DNA from: Bolinopsis microptera
Lineage: Eukaryota; Ctenophora; Tentaculata; Lobata; Bolinopsidae
Reading direction: 5' to 3'
Length of the DNA: 64,000 bases
Assembly (NCBI RefSeq): GCF_026151205.1
Contig: NC_087073.1
Location: 2,066,501-2,130,500 of the forward strand
The notes beneath the pieces were generated by a model. It was given only the letters and a program-made list of their open reading frames with translations, was not told where the DNA came from and did not search any database. This document shows, one piece after another, positions 10,557-23,200 of the stretch. Position numbers and translations under genes: made by a program. Position 1 is the stretch's first letter; every line of letters starts with the position of its first letter.

Positions 10557-11612
10557 TATAACTGAACTAATTACCTTTGCTGACGAAGGAGATCAAATAA
10601 TCTAGCTGGTATCGGCAAAGGTAACACGGTCTGAGTAGAAATGTTCGTGCAATCGACCTGGAAACGGAAACGTAATTTTTGTACAAAGTATATAATTTGG
10701 AGAGCACGGAACTACGATTATCAAATATATTCTTAGATCTAATATGCAACTGCAAGACTATTGGAAAAGGAATTTACCTCAAGAAAAAACTCTTTTCGTA
10801 CGATGGTCCTTTGATACGGGCTTCCAGTAAGAGGGAGATAGGGAATCTTATCGTCGTTAGCTTACCTCTACCCGGAAACTTTGGATAGAAAGTAATCAAA
10901 GAATCGTGCAAAATACTTCTTAACAGGATTTAGGATGGTAAAACATTAAGCAACTATGAAGGATATTTTATCTAAGGTAAATGAAATATTAATCAATCGG
11001 ATGTTTTTACAATGTATATTCTGCTAACCAGTTTACACTTACTTAGTCACGGTTCTTTAGATTATGGAATTGGAGACTGTCCGGGAAACTACACGATGTG
11101 TCGGTTCGGATCAACCTGGATAGAATTTACTTTCAGTGAGTCGTATAGAATTTAAATGGATATTGGAAACGGGAATAGAACTAGAAACAATATAAATATA
11201 AAATTCACGTCAGACTCTTTTATAAGAAACAAAATACTTATTTGAAAGGCTCACATTAAATTAAGGCAAGGAACTTACTGGAATACTTATGACTGGAAAG
11301 ATTAAAGCATCCGGGCGGAACCGGCTTACTGGACTCTGTTTATAAGCACTGCAGCTCTGAAACAAACTTATAAGACTGCACTGACCCGAGAAAGACATCG
11401 GTCCTTCGATCGTTCTCCGTTATATCTCCCTGAATTTCCCAGAGTCCCAGAGTCTGCCGTTCCAGCCTTTTTTCAAGAGACGCCAGTATTGTTCATCAAG
11501 ATCGAGATTGCTCATCATGATCGGTATTGCTCCTCATTGTTTAAACTCCGCTGCTAATCTGTAATCATTCCTCGTCACTCTTCGTCTTGTGATAGGCTGG
11601 TCTGGTGCTCCT
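10557..11612 (+). repeat. LTR-like dispersed repeat, copy 2
   Basis: Second copy of the repeat at 7016-7700, in the same orientation, with about 400 bp of unrelated sequence inserted between its two homologous blocks (10557-10690 and about 11100-11612). Confidence 0.5.
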
Positions 11613-11858
11613 AATTAAACCCCTCCATAAGTCCATGGTAACTCATCAGCCGTGTCAAATGATTTGATAGTTTTCTCACAGAAAGTGTCCTTTTGTTAAT
11701 TAAACGTCAAAGTATATTCCATTTCTGGTATACTTCTAATGTTAACAATTCACTATCTATCTTAAATGAAAATAGGTGTTAACTGTAAAGCCTAAATCAT
11801 TTAACTATCTTTAAAGGAAGATTGAAATTAATATCGATTTCGAGATTCCTTACAAAGC

Positions 11859-12655
11859 TTACTGGGCCGCGCTCAGCCTGTCATTCCGCCTAATCTCTAT
11901 GTTTATGAACATAATAGCCTGAGGTCCCCAGGTAATACAGAGCGCGCCCACGCAGTGCACAGTGGCACGAACGGCGAAAGAACATGGTTAGGTGAAGAAG
12001 GCCGCGCAGTTTGCTATCAGCCAGTATCAGGTGTTTTTCTGTGGTGTTCTGATTGGACACCTCCATGGAATGTCATATTGTCATGTCATCGCATCTATCA
12101 ACCGTGTCGAATTGTTCCTTAGTTAAACAAAAAAAGCTTCGTTTGTTAATTAAACGTAAGCCTCTTCTCTAATTCAAAGAGACTTTTTATATAAATGATC
12201 TGCTAAACGTACGGAGATATATTTCAAACATAAAATTAAAATCATTCAAGCACAGAATTACCTGGGGACCTCAGGCTATTATGTTCATAAACATAAATCC
12301 AAATAGAGATTCGGCGGAATGACAGGCTGAGCGTGGCCCAGTAAGGTAATGTGTACCTTAATTGACGTTACCTGTTGTAGCGCGATGCGTTACTGTGCCG
12401 CGCCGAGCTGAGATGAATTGACATCGTCAATTAACGTTACCTGGGGACCTCAGGCTATCATGTTCATAATAGAGATTAGGCGGAATGACAGGCTGAGATA
12501 AACGCGGCCCAGTAAAATTGACGATGTCAATTCATCGCAGCTCGGTGCGGACTGCGGCACAGTAGCGCATTTCGCCAATCTAGTGAGGTCGTTGCAATAA
12601 GCATAATTGAATGCAGCGCGGCACAGTAACACATCGCGCTACAATGTGTACCATA
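11859..12655. repeat. Nested fold-back repeat cluster
   Basis: Unit A (about 80 bp, containing ACCTGGGGACCTCAGGCTAT and GGCGGAATGACAGGCTGAG) occurs at 11859-11936 inverted, and direct at 12257-12344 and 12436-12515. A further copy is at 13802-13881. Unit B (GACGATGTCAATTCATC plus GCGGCACAGTAAC and CATCGCGCTACA) occurs inverted at about 12349-12435 and direct at 12513-12655. The arrangement A' ... A B' A B can fold into alternative hairpins and looks like nested MITE insertions. Confidence 0.65.
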
Positions 12656-13056
12656 CTTTCTTCGCCCGAGACTTAATTTGCTGCAATTGCAATGTGCAGC
12701 TAGACGTAGACTGCAGCTCCTCATTTAACCCTCACACCCGATTTCTCGAGTATTCGGCTGAGTAGACATAGGCCGGTTGACCATTGTTAATGATCTGGCC
12801 CGGCGCGCACTACTTCGTAGCACTTGCCGACATTTCGAGAAGAAAGCGGCGCGCGCTACTTCGAAGAAATTTAGACGAGTAACATCCGTCAACGGGGCCG
12901 GCTGCTTTGACCACTCAGGATTCTTTGCTGAACGTCAACGACGCTCACCTTACGACCAGGAAGACAGTGGAATTGGAACTTGCAACCTCACGATTGCAAA
13001 GCTAGCGTAGCGCTCTAACCACAAACCAACGTTTTAACCAACTGCGCTATCTGGCC
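12654..13056 (-). mobile_element. tRNA-derived SINE, copy 2 (diverged, with insertion)
   Basis: The minus strand begins GGCCAGATAGCGCAGTTGG (A box at 13049-13038). It has an extended tRNA-like part and a degenerate B box at about 12981-12971, then the same tRNA-unrelated body as the SINE at 42308-42724. An insertion of about 120 bp lies near 12770-12895. The 3' end is lost at the fold-back cluster. Confidence 0.7.
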
Positions 13057-13112
13057 GTTTAAAAAATCCAAAATTACAAACCTTAAACAAGTTGCTAATT
13101 GCAAATCGATTG

Positions 13113-13498
13113 TATCACGACGTGACCCCTTCGTCGTTTCACTATAGTATAGAGTTTCTACAGTTATTCACCATGGATTTGTTTGTTATTAAATAGTTTT
13201 TCATAAATTTTTGGATTTAGATTAATTCGATGTAATGGATCCAAGTTACTGCGGACATAGTTTACTATGTGTTTACCGTGTTTGGGTGCCCATCGCCCCA
13301 TCATATTTTACAGATGGGGGCGATATTTTGAACGATTCTATTTTATATTCATCTATTGCTGTAGTCTGTAAAATTTGAAAAGTATTTAATAAAAAAACGA
13401 TACAGGGGGAGCCGCGCACTCGTGCGCGGTGGGTCATACAATGTACAACGTAAAAACTTTCACCATAGTGAAACGACCGTGGGGGTCACGACGTAATA
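13113..13498. mobile_element. MITE with ~36-bp terminal inverted repeats
   Basis: TATCACGACGTGACCCC at the left reappears inverted as GGGGTCACGACGTAATA at the right; the arms continue to TCGTTTCACTAT. The interior (13160-13400) is homologous to 55297-55545 in the opposite orientation, where these arms are not seen. A tetranucleotide GATGGGGGCGATAT core is shared. Confidence 0.65.
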
Positions 13499-13770
13499 CA
13501 ACGCGCGCGCATGCTCAACAATTTTTGTTTTTCAAGACCAGCCAGGAATTGCTCTAACCAGAGCCCTCTCGCTTGCAACAAGCGCGTCACGCAGTACGCG
13601 TAGGCACATGGCTATGTGAAGCCAGGAAGTAAAGGTCATGTGTCAAAAAATGTTGATAGGCGCCTATGCAAAAGATCTGGTTTAAAAACCAGTGCAGCAC
13701 TTTGCACTGCACTATACTATCAGGTGTCCACTTTCATGGCTACAAAATTATAATTTTTAAATTATGCCTC

Positions 13771-13784
13771 ATGCTGATCATGGT
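13771..13784 (+). repeat. Target-site duplication, left copy
   Basis: ATGCTGATCATGGT, identical to 14819-14832, bounds the truncated LINE. Confidence 0.85.
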
Positions 13785-14818
13785 CTGACAGTCTATCATC
13801 TTTACCTAGGGATCCCAGGCTATTAAGTTTATAAACATAATAAAGATTCGGCGGAATGACAGGCTGAGCGCCGCCCAGTAACATCGTCTATACAAGCTAT
13901 CTCTGCGCTTTCAACGCGGATTAGAACTAAAAAAACTGTTACGACTCTCTTAATGCACTCGGATCCAACAACACGCGGCAAGAGATACGATGGATTGCAG
14001 CACACATCGGATTGTGGGGCAACGAAAAAGCAAATGAGCTGGCCAAGCTTGGTACAATCAGTGAATCCACTTTGAAGTATCCAATTCCACAATCCTACGT
14101 CAAACGTCAAATCGACAACAAAGTCAACAGACTGAATCAGGAAACTTGGCTAACTGATGGTCCCAGACACACCAAACTGACACTCGGCCACGAGCACGCC
14201 AATATCATCAAAAACCTCAACACTACACTCAGCAACAACAGACAAGATTATGGATTACAGAACTGCAATTCACCTCATCACGGGTCACTGCGGCTTAAAC
14301 AAACACCTTCACACCATTTGCAAATCAAACACCAGTGCTTGTCCTATGTGCGGTGACGGAGATGAAACTGTCTCACACTTCCTTGGACAGTGTCCGGCTA
14401 TTGCCCAAATTAGAGGTCAATATTTCCAGGATAGAGGTAGGACTACTAGGACTACTACCTCTCTGTCAATGACATATTCGACAACCAACACATCACCACG
14501 ATTGTCAATTTCGCAAACTGCACCAAACGCTTAATTGTGCCGGAAGAGCTGGATCAGACCGGGGTGACTTAGAGTATTAACTCATAAGCTGTCTCGTCTC
14601 TTTTTATTTTTGCAAACCCAGCTGGCACTTGAGCGTACCATTTTGACTCATGTAATGTCACTTTTTACACCATCCTCCACCTTTCACTCTGATTTCACCG
14701 GCAACCTTCTCCAGGGTTGCCACACCCCAGAGGTAGGCAGAGCATCTCAATGCTATCCTCTCGTGGGCTAACTTGGCCTCTCTTTTTAAAGATAAAATAA
14801 AATAAAATAAAATAAAAT
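13785..14818 (+). pseudogene. 5'-truncated RNase H-bearing LINE with 14-bp target-site duplication
   Basis: The insertion begins inside an RNase H domain (residues DSLSSL), continues as QAISALSTRIR, then after a frameshift as RWIAAHIGLWGNEKANELAK, the usual RNase H HIG/GNExAD-type ending. After a second frameshift near 14250 comes GHCGLNKHLH and a CPMCGDGDETVSHFLGQCP zinc-knuckle-like tail. A 3' UTR ends in an (AAAAT)n tail at 14792-14818. The copy is flanked by perfect ATGCTGATCATGGT duplications at 13771-13784 and 14819-14832. The RNase H gene is broken by frameshifts and by a repeat inserted at about 13802-13881. Confidence 0.85.
13802..13881 (+). mobile_element. Unit A repeat inserted in the RNase H LINE
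   Basis: Fourth copy of unit A from the fold-back cluster. It separates DSLSSL from QAISALS, which adjoin in related RNase H domains, so it entered the LINE sequence secondarily or before transposition. Confidence 0.6.
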
Positions 14819-14832
14819 ATGCTGATCATGGT
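14819..14832 (+). repeat. Target-site duplication, right copy
   Basis: ATGCTGATCATGGT, directly after the (AAAAT)n tail. Confidence 0.85.
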
Positions 14833-14933
14833 TAAGCAAAAGACCTGGAAACGTTTGTAGAAACAATTTATTAATATCAGCAATTAAACATTGAACATGA
14901 ATCTTTGAATTTTTGTCTGAAATATTTTTTATT

Positions 14934-15045
14934 TGATCTTCGAGATTGTTCTAAAAGGGCCCCTGACAGTTGAAACCAACTGGAATCAATGTATTTTCTG
15001 ACGCTGATTTAGAATCACCCCCATGACATGATAGGGTTAGGGAGA
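14934..15045 (+). mobile_element. Left-hand part of the TTAGGG MITE family
   Basis: Matches 8816-8925 (GATCTTCGAGATTGTTCTAA and onward) and ends shortly after a GATAGGGTTAGGG. The right half is absent. Confidence 0.7.
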
Positions 15046-15288
15046 ATATTCTTTATAACTTAAGCTATGAGTCACGTTAAAAAAATACTGTTTTAGCTGT
15101 CCCGACAGGCAGTAAGTCACCCAAAACTTGACAATTTAGCACGTTATCCCAAAACCTTCCCTGAGAAAAAGTAGTAAGTCCATTTGTACAGCCTTCTCTG
15201 AGGGAAATTTTTCTGTTCCCTAAGAAAAGGCAGTATTAAATTATGAATGCTAAAACATCCGAGTTAGTGCCCAAAAGTTTTTGAACGT

Positions 15289-15310
15289 GGGGCCCTTCGT
15301 TACGCCACTG
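15289..15310 (-). mobile_element. Terminal sequence of a hAT-type element
   Basis: Reverse complement begins CAGTGGCGTAACGAAGGGCC, identical to the first bases of the hAT element at 16703. No partner end was found upstream, so this is a solo or diverged end. Confidence 0.55.
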
Positions 15311-16694
15311 GTCTCAACATTGCAGCAGTTATTGATAGCTACCAGATTTTATTGATTCTTATTGAAATAACCCTTTATTTAGAACAACTTACTTGTTTCA
15401 ATACACCAAAAATGACAAAGTTTTGAGAGGCTCCACTAAATACTGTAACACCACAGGCCCACCCCAGACCCCACCGATTATAAATAAAGCGGTTGGCGGT
15501 TGCTTCCAACTGTCCCCATGTACTGGTGGAAATTGCAAACAAGGTTTTCTTTGTATATGGTAGCTTGCGTCCGCTCCCTCTGTCCGCACTGTTGTCGCTG
15601 GCCTATTTAGTTGCTATGGTAATTATATAACAAAGTTAATTTAGCGCGATATTCTGGATTGAGCTACTGCTGTTCCTTATAATATTGAGGAGAAGTTAGT
15701 ATTTTGCACTAAGTAAAACAAAATTTAAATAAATTTTTATTAGCGCAATTTAAAATTAATTAAAAAGTCTAAAGCAGAAGTGAAAGTTATTCTAAAAATA
15801 TTTCATTAACTGACTTGTATTCTAAATGTTTAAATTTTATAATTCGATAGTCCATAATGCCTTGTTTCACGTTGTAGCCCTGCCGCGCATGAGTGTGCGG
15901 CTTCGTCATTCGTGGCTTTCGCCACATAACCACTTTGTGCAATGACAGGGGGTTACGATGTGATACAAATAATTCCACGTTGGCATAACAACATTTTTGT
16001 TGCGCATGTTCTGAGACCAGAAATGAGACAGTACTGGACTAAAAACGGCTGGCAAAAGGAACCAGTTGCCTGTAAGAGCTTTACTAGTACCCGAAATACC
16101 GTTTCTAAAGCACCACTAATGCCTTAAAATATGTAATTACAATTAATTTTAAAGATACACACATAAATAAACATAGTGATGATTTTATTTTATCAGTACA
16201 TTTAAATGAACATGGCTCTAGGAAAATATTGGATTTTAATAGGATATTTGCCTATCACCTCAGATGTCTATGAAAATAATTTCATCCACCTCCTTAAGAC
16301 GCTGCGCCCACTGGGAATTAATATGGTCAACCCCTTTTGTCTTCCGCTTCTTCACCTTTAGTTAGCTTTTTTACTTTTTCAGTCGCACTAACTTTTTTTA
16401 TCTGACGATTATTCTGCTACTGACGATGATTCTTAACATATTTAGCAGCTGCCTTATCAAGACATAATTCAGCTATTATGATGATTTACATCCATCATCT
16501 TGTCTGATTGTTCAATTAGGAAAACTTATCTGTTGGTTACAAATTATGTTGGTGGTAGTAAAAAAGGTTCACAGAGTAGTGATAAGAAATTTTGTGTTAC
16601 TCCCAAATTTCAAAAATTGCTGAAAACTACATGAAAATATATTAAACTGAAAAATATATTTCAGAGTTTTATTTTTTGATTACATGTAAGTTGT
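15311..16694. other. AT-rich noncoding sequence
   Basis: No gene recognised. Short ORFs here lack motifs and are interrupted by AT-rich sequence. Confidence 0.4.
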
Positions 16695-16702
16695 CAGCAC
16701 AC

Positions 16703-17193
16703 CAGTGGCGTAACGAAGGGCCCCGCTGACCCCGCTGTGCAGGGGGGCGCCGTCTTAGGGGGGCGCCAAATCGTCGTTTGAATGTGGGACAATTTCGAAA
16801 ACTTAACTCAAGTACTAGCAAAACTGCGCGTTTTGCTCTAGATGCACACTTTTTTAGAGATTTACCGGCGTAGTAGTAGTAGTAGTAGTAGTTGACAGAA
16901 GCTTCTAAGCTTTCCGTAGTGCACTCCAACCTGCTTTCAGATATGGAGGTCATATATGCAGATCAGCTTGCCACCGGGCGTCTCTGGTCGGCGAGCCACC
17001 AGTGGCACCTGCGCGTAATAATATGCCGTACGGGTAATAGACCCCGGTTTGGCTGCTCTGAAATTCAGAGCAGCGTATCCTCTAAAGTCACCTAATTTGT
17101 TCAATTTTAGGGAGGGGCACCAAAAGGGGAGGGGGCGCCAACAGGGGGGCGCTTTTTCGGCGGGGGGCGCCAACAGGCAACGTTACGCCACTG
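16703..17193. mobile_element. Non-autonomous hAT element with 8-bp target-site duplication
   Basis: Perfect 13-bp terminal inverted repeats CAGTGGCGTAACG (16703-16715) and CGTTACGCCACTG (17181-17193) enclose 491 bp. The flanks are an exact 8-bp duplication, CAGCACAC, at 16695-16702 and 17194-17201, which is the hAT hallmark. The interior is G-rich near both ends and has a (GTA)n microsatellite at 16870-16892. No transposase is encoded, so it would need an autonomous partner. Confidence 0.92.
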
Positions 17194-17201
17194 CAGCACA
17201 C

Positions 17202-20200
17202 CATGTTGTATTGTGGTTTTGATTGTTAGGTTTTGATTGATGTTAGGTTAAGTAGTAGTGCAGTGGTGAAGTGAAAAATTTTGGTAGTGCCAGCCAGTAT
17301 CTCTGTCCTGTGAAACCCAATATTTGAGAAAATTAAATACAAAGATCTTCTCTGATAAGCTGTTTCATCTTATAAACAATTTTTCCGGAGCCTTTGAAAG
17401 TTAGCCTAGCCTCGACTTAACTTCTAATCCACCAAAAGGTATAGGAAACCGACGGTGTCTGCAATCTTCCACTACTCCCGAAATTTCCCCGCCGTGGCCA
17501 ATATAGTAGTGACAGAGCTTGCTTATTTTTAATCATAATGGAACGTGTCCAAAATCAATTTATGATCGAACACTAGTGTTCATTTGTTTGGTGAATCATA
17601 TTTATAACTTAATTATATAACTTTTATATTGATAGCAAATCGATAAAGTCATAATTAAGGAAATATCTTAAAATAATTTGGGGAAAATAAAAGTACGAAA
17701 ATATGGTGTTTTTATCGAAAAACCACAGACTTTCGTACCATTTAAATATGTCTCGTATGGTAAATTGCATATATGTGTAGTGTATGTGGCCTTTAAAAAT
17801 TAAATGCTGAAAATTTTAACTTTCACAGACTTTTTGTCAACATTTAAAGGCCAAACTTAAAATTTTCTTAATACTGTTTAGATTAATTCCACTAAGGTTC
17901 AGTATGATTCCATGCAAATTGCACATAGAATCCCGGATTGACGTTGAAAAATTAATGGTGAATTTCAGGAAATTTAAAATCGCTATATTCACATAATCCT
18001 GTGTGCTTTTAGGGATGAACAAGAAGAATTGAAAAATTGCAATAATTTGGAGGACCTCAAGTAGTTAAACCTTCTCCTTCACGTTTCAGAAGCCCAGTTT
18101 TAGAACTTGCTTGGTTTATGATTTTTCAAAACTTTTAAACAATTTTTTATATTGCTCATGAGAAGTAAATTCGCTTAAAAATTGCATATTTTAGGCCTGG
18201 GGACACATTGCTTACGAGCTATCAATTTGTAAAATTAAGGTTCTATGAGAAATGTAGGTTGCTGTGATTGTCTACCTACCAATACTGCAGTACGTCATAG
18301 TTACTCATAGCTTGTCAAACAGCGTATTTTAGGACTCTAACGTATAGAACTTTCTGATGAGCTTCTACAAGTCGTGAGGTGACAATTTGGTACATCATTG
18401 TAAGGAGCAGCACGAACAGCTGTTTTACTCCCCTAATGAACAAATAATATCTGTGAATTCACTTTTCACCGTCGATGGGAAATGTTATTAGTGTATCAAA
18501 TGTAATTTTCTTCCAAGTCCCTGTGTAACAATTAACAAACCAACATTAAATTAAACCGACGTTACTTATCATCTCCAGGTTAACACTCCTCTATACTAGC
18601 AAATATCAGCAGACATTGTTAGCGGGAGAGGTCCAGCCTGTAGCTCTGAAATACTGGGAACTATTTGGGAGCTCCGGAGCCTTGACAATAGTCTGCCCAG
18701 GAGGGGCATTAGGATGATCGGTGGAGCACAATAGTGCAGATACGGAGAGTGGTAACTTGATACTGGTGGTCAATGTTACAACACGGCTGCCGGGAGAACA
18801 ATCCAATAAATCAGGAGGAGCGGGAGGTATCATCTAACACACTGCACCTCTGCTTTTATTGTCCTAATTTTGCCAGTGCGTTGTTTGTTTACGTTCTCGA
18901 GAATTATATATATCTGACAGTATTGATATGGGGCTGGTATCCGCTCCAGAAGCTACTTCTGAGTTCTAATCCTTCTGTTATATTATGTTGGTTTAACATC
19001 GCAGAGTAATCTTGTCTAGAATCGCTCAACATTTTGAGTCTGATCGATAATTTGGAGCCAATTCATTAGAATTATAAATGCATTTTAAAACTGTTACAGG
19101 CACGTGCTGCTGGTTTGGTTGATCCGATTAAAGCAGGGAGTAAGTAAGTGTAATGGCAACTCCCGGGTGGTTTGCGGCTGGAACACCTGGTTCAACACCT
19201 CAATTCAATTGATTGATCTTAATGAGCGAAAAGTACTGTAACCCAACCAATTTGCAGCTATATCTTCTCTCCGAGATTAAACTGTATCGGGGATTCAGTA
19301 GTAACCACTTGTCGGCTCCACATGATAACAGTTTACACTCTCCTGCACCCCTCACAAACCCCTCACAAACCCTCTAGTGCATCCAGACTAAGGTTCTCTT
19401 TTTTCAAATCACTGATGGCGACCAATTAGAAAGGGATCATTGCCAGACATGTCAGAACAGAGAGCACCGAAGAGACCCTGAAACGAGTCTGACTGATGAT
19501 GAGCTGAGAGATGGCCGGCACGGTTGACTTGACACATAATGATGTATTACGTTACCAGCCCCTTCTCTCGGGGGAGAGGGTGACAACCCTCCATCTTCCC
19601 TCGTAATGATCCTCACTAATAGTTACCTATATTCCTCTCTCTGTGTGGAGGGAGGACCTACATTGCTTCTTTGGTGGAGATATATTGTGTCACCAAATAG
19701 TTGGGGTGTTTTATAAAGGAGCAGGTTATAGTTGTACAAATAAGATTCTCATTTAGAAATCTCCTCTAATAATCGGTTATTTTAATTTCTTAATCATTAT
19801 GTCATCACAGCCACGTGATCAGTACACGTGATCTTGTCATCCCCGACATTATCTAAATTATTACGTGGCTGCAATTATAAAGATGGATTATCGTACCCTT
19901 AGTGCTGCAATGTATTTACATCTAATGAGCGGCATGCCGGCTTGTCGGCCTGTGGTTGGATGGTTTGAAAATTTTCTTTGCACTAGCAATTTTAAAACTA
20001 GTTTTGATTCCATGCTTTGGGAGATCTCCATTTATAGGTCCACTTTAGCGGACTCTCTCTCTTACTTGAGTACCTGTTACCATGGGAACTATTACCTGAG
20101 TACCTCAGTGGATACGAGGTTTATGGTTTCTTTGATCGGTAAATTGAGTGGTGTTGATAAAAGTCACGTGACTGCAAGAACCACAATTACTAATTCAGAC

Positions 20201-23200
20201 AATAGGTCTATCACGCAGCTCGGTAATTCTTAATTAGAAGTTACAGTGTCTGGCACATGCCAATCAACAGTGGTCACCAAGTAGATGCAGTCAAACAGCG
20301 CAACCGCTAACCAATTGAGATGATTGCAGTTCCTAATTGCTGATTGGGTCACGCAAATTGCTTTCAGTCAGTCCGAGTAAGCACTATCTGAGAAGATGTA
20401 ATTGCAACACGCTAGAACCCTGGAGTTAATTAGGTCTGTTAATTAGGCTTGTTGACGTGATGTTAGTTCTGCTAACAGTCCTCCTGACAAGCACTCAACT
20501 CACAGCCCCCTGGAATTACTACCACCTCCAACATCTACTCACATAAAAGTCAGCCATCCCTTTTTGTTATCCCCGATACATCTGTTTTTCTGATCTCAGC
20601 TCCTACAATACTCACAGTTTTACTATATTTCTCTGAGTTGGGTCTGTTTTCTTGAAATTGTTGTTTTCTTAAGAAGTCTAAATCAAGCAGCTCACTGGAT
20701 TAAGGCAGTAAGGTAGTACGTTTTCGTGAAACGTTTTACTAGTCACAGTATATACCGGTGTTGTGAATAATTGCTTGCAAATACCGGTACTCGTTGTTGC
20801 TTACACTGTGCTCTTTACAGCGCCCACCTTGACCACCTCGCACAGCTTGATCTGCATTACCGTTGTTTTATAATTATATATTAACTTTTATTGAGTTTCG
20901 TCAATCGCTATTGCACTAAAAGGTTTAGGCAAGTGAAATCAGCCTATGTTTATTAACATGGTTAAATATATAGAAGATGGTGAAAGATGGTATATATTCC
21001 GTGATCAAAGATTTTGAGATTTGTGAAGTCAAGAATATATGTCACGAATCACGGTGATATCACGGTCAGCCATTGCAAGAATTTATCTCTTGAGGTTGAT
21101 AGCGGAGCTTTCTAATTTCAATGCATCCACTAATATTGCTTCTCTTATCAGTTCACTGCTTCTCGATACGTTTTGCGATTGATCCCTGGAATCTCCTTAT
21201 CAGCAGATGATCCCACACTGATGGAATTTACCACTAGACCCCGCTTTGTCCCGTACCTGCCCCCTTTGACCGGTCCCTCTGTCCGTCATTAAACGTCAAA
21301 AACCTCCACAGCACGTCCGCCCTTGTCAATTAAACTTCACAGCTTCAAACCTCATTACCAGTTGACTGTGATCGAATTGCTCGCCGAGTCATCGTACGAT
21401 TAGTTATCGGATTTGCCCAGTGGTTGTGGTTTCACGGGGGCTACTTGTTACAAAGGAGCTCATTCCTGAGAGAGAGACCACATCATATTATGTTCGGTTA
21501 ACTTTGTTTCCTGACCGGTGATTTAATGTTTTAGTCCTGTAGGTATGTTGGAGAGGTGGGTAGGGAGGAGGTATACTCCTAGCAACATGGTCACCGTGTT
21601 CATCTCTCTCTTTCTGAGAACTAGAGTGCACCATGTCCATAATTGTTCTGCACATAGTTTCGGTTAATGACTTATTTCTTGTCTTTAGTCCCTCGTCGGC
21701 TTGATGCTGATGATATGACCGATTAATGACCGTAGTTTTTTATGTCATTACTTTAACTGTCAAAAAACACGGAAAGCAAATAGCTCACGGTTGATAAGGC
21801 TCGGCCATAATTTGAAAAATAACTAGCCTGCCAAGCTCCGGCTTTACATTTGCTGGCTAATTCTTCAAAAATGGTCCCGCTCCGATGACGTATGAAGGCT
21901 GTCCTGAATCCTCCAGTAAATCTTGTCAACTGTACCTCAACTAAATTATGGGGCTGGTGAGACATTTCACAAGTTTTCCTCTCTTTCAGACTTCTCACTC
22001 CTCCGGCTCTCTTTCTCCGTGATTCAAGTACTACATGTCGACCTAGCTGCTACCTACAGCGTGGTACCTTCAACTAAACTACACCTCGTCGTGCTTGTAA
22101 CCTGACCCGACAATTGGTCGTCAGACCGTCTGTTTTCCGTCCAATCAGGCCCAGGACACGTGGTCACGTGCTAAGAATGAATTGTCAGTCAGTTGTTGCC
22201 AGGTAACACGAGCGGTCTCCATTCTGGTCACGTGGTGGTAAGTTGTAACAACTTTAGAGTTCATATGATATAGTGAGACCCGCGTATAGTTCTAATCCTA
22301 TTATTCTTTCTGCAGAGCCGTCTATTTTATTAGGTCTTTCTATTTTCTGTCGCTAAAGCTTAATTCGAGTGTTTATTCTTGTTCCCTATCTAACAGTGTT
22401 TTTATAAACGGTTAACAAGTTTTGAGGCTGCATCCAAGGTTCCAAATTTCTGGGCAATCGAATAATTTTACAGATGACTTCGGCGATTCATAATATTTAA
22501 TAATAATAATCACTTGTGATCCTGACATGAAAGCATGACCGTTTATTACATAAAAACGTTTTTCCCATACAAATATTTACCAATAAGTATTCAATTTCTA
22601 GATTGTTTAAGATTAGATTTTACATTATTCGGGTTTTGAAATCTAGGTTCAACCGATACATGGAAATTGGAAACATAATCTCAGATATCTAAGAAAACGA
22701 TAAGTTATAGGCAGCAGGGTAAGAATTCCCTGAAATTAGACAGACTTTGGACACTAATGAATGTAAAATTACAGACATAGTAATAACAAATCGGTCGCAA
22801 GAAGAAAAGAAATTGTTGGATTTGGGAAAATCGTAACTCTACCCTCGAGCCCCCGAAATAATGGCGCCAAAATATCTGTGTTACCTTTCAGAGTATTGGA
22901 TATTGTGTGTGTTTTGACTAATTATGTGTGTTTTGACTAATTAGGGGCATATTTGGACACCCTCAATACATTGTTTGGTAAAATATTGGTGATTTGTTCG
23001 TGTTATTTTCAATTCGTCGCCAACGTTTTGCAGACATTTTGCAGACGTATTTCTTGCAACCAACTTTCTCTTTCACAATCTCTGACGTCTTGTAAAGATT
23101 GATTGATCAGGCCGGTTGAACATGGATACTTGCTTCTTGAATTTGTTATACTTGTTAATACACCTAATCAATTTGCAAAAAAATCCAATCATTTCAAACC

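Noticed and set aside
18606-18833. 75-codon minus-strand ORF, slightly GC-richer than its surroundings
   Set aside because: No recognisable domain, splice sites or repeat relation; cannot be supported as an exon.
19865-20233. 122-codon plus-strand ORF
   Set aside because: No motif, no signal peptide, composition like the flanks; consistent with chance.
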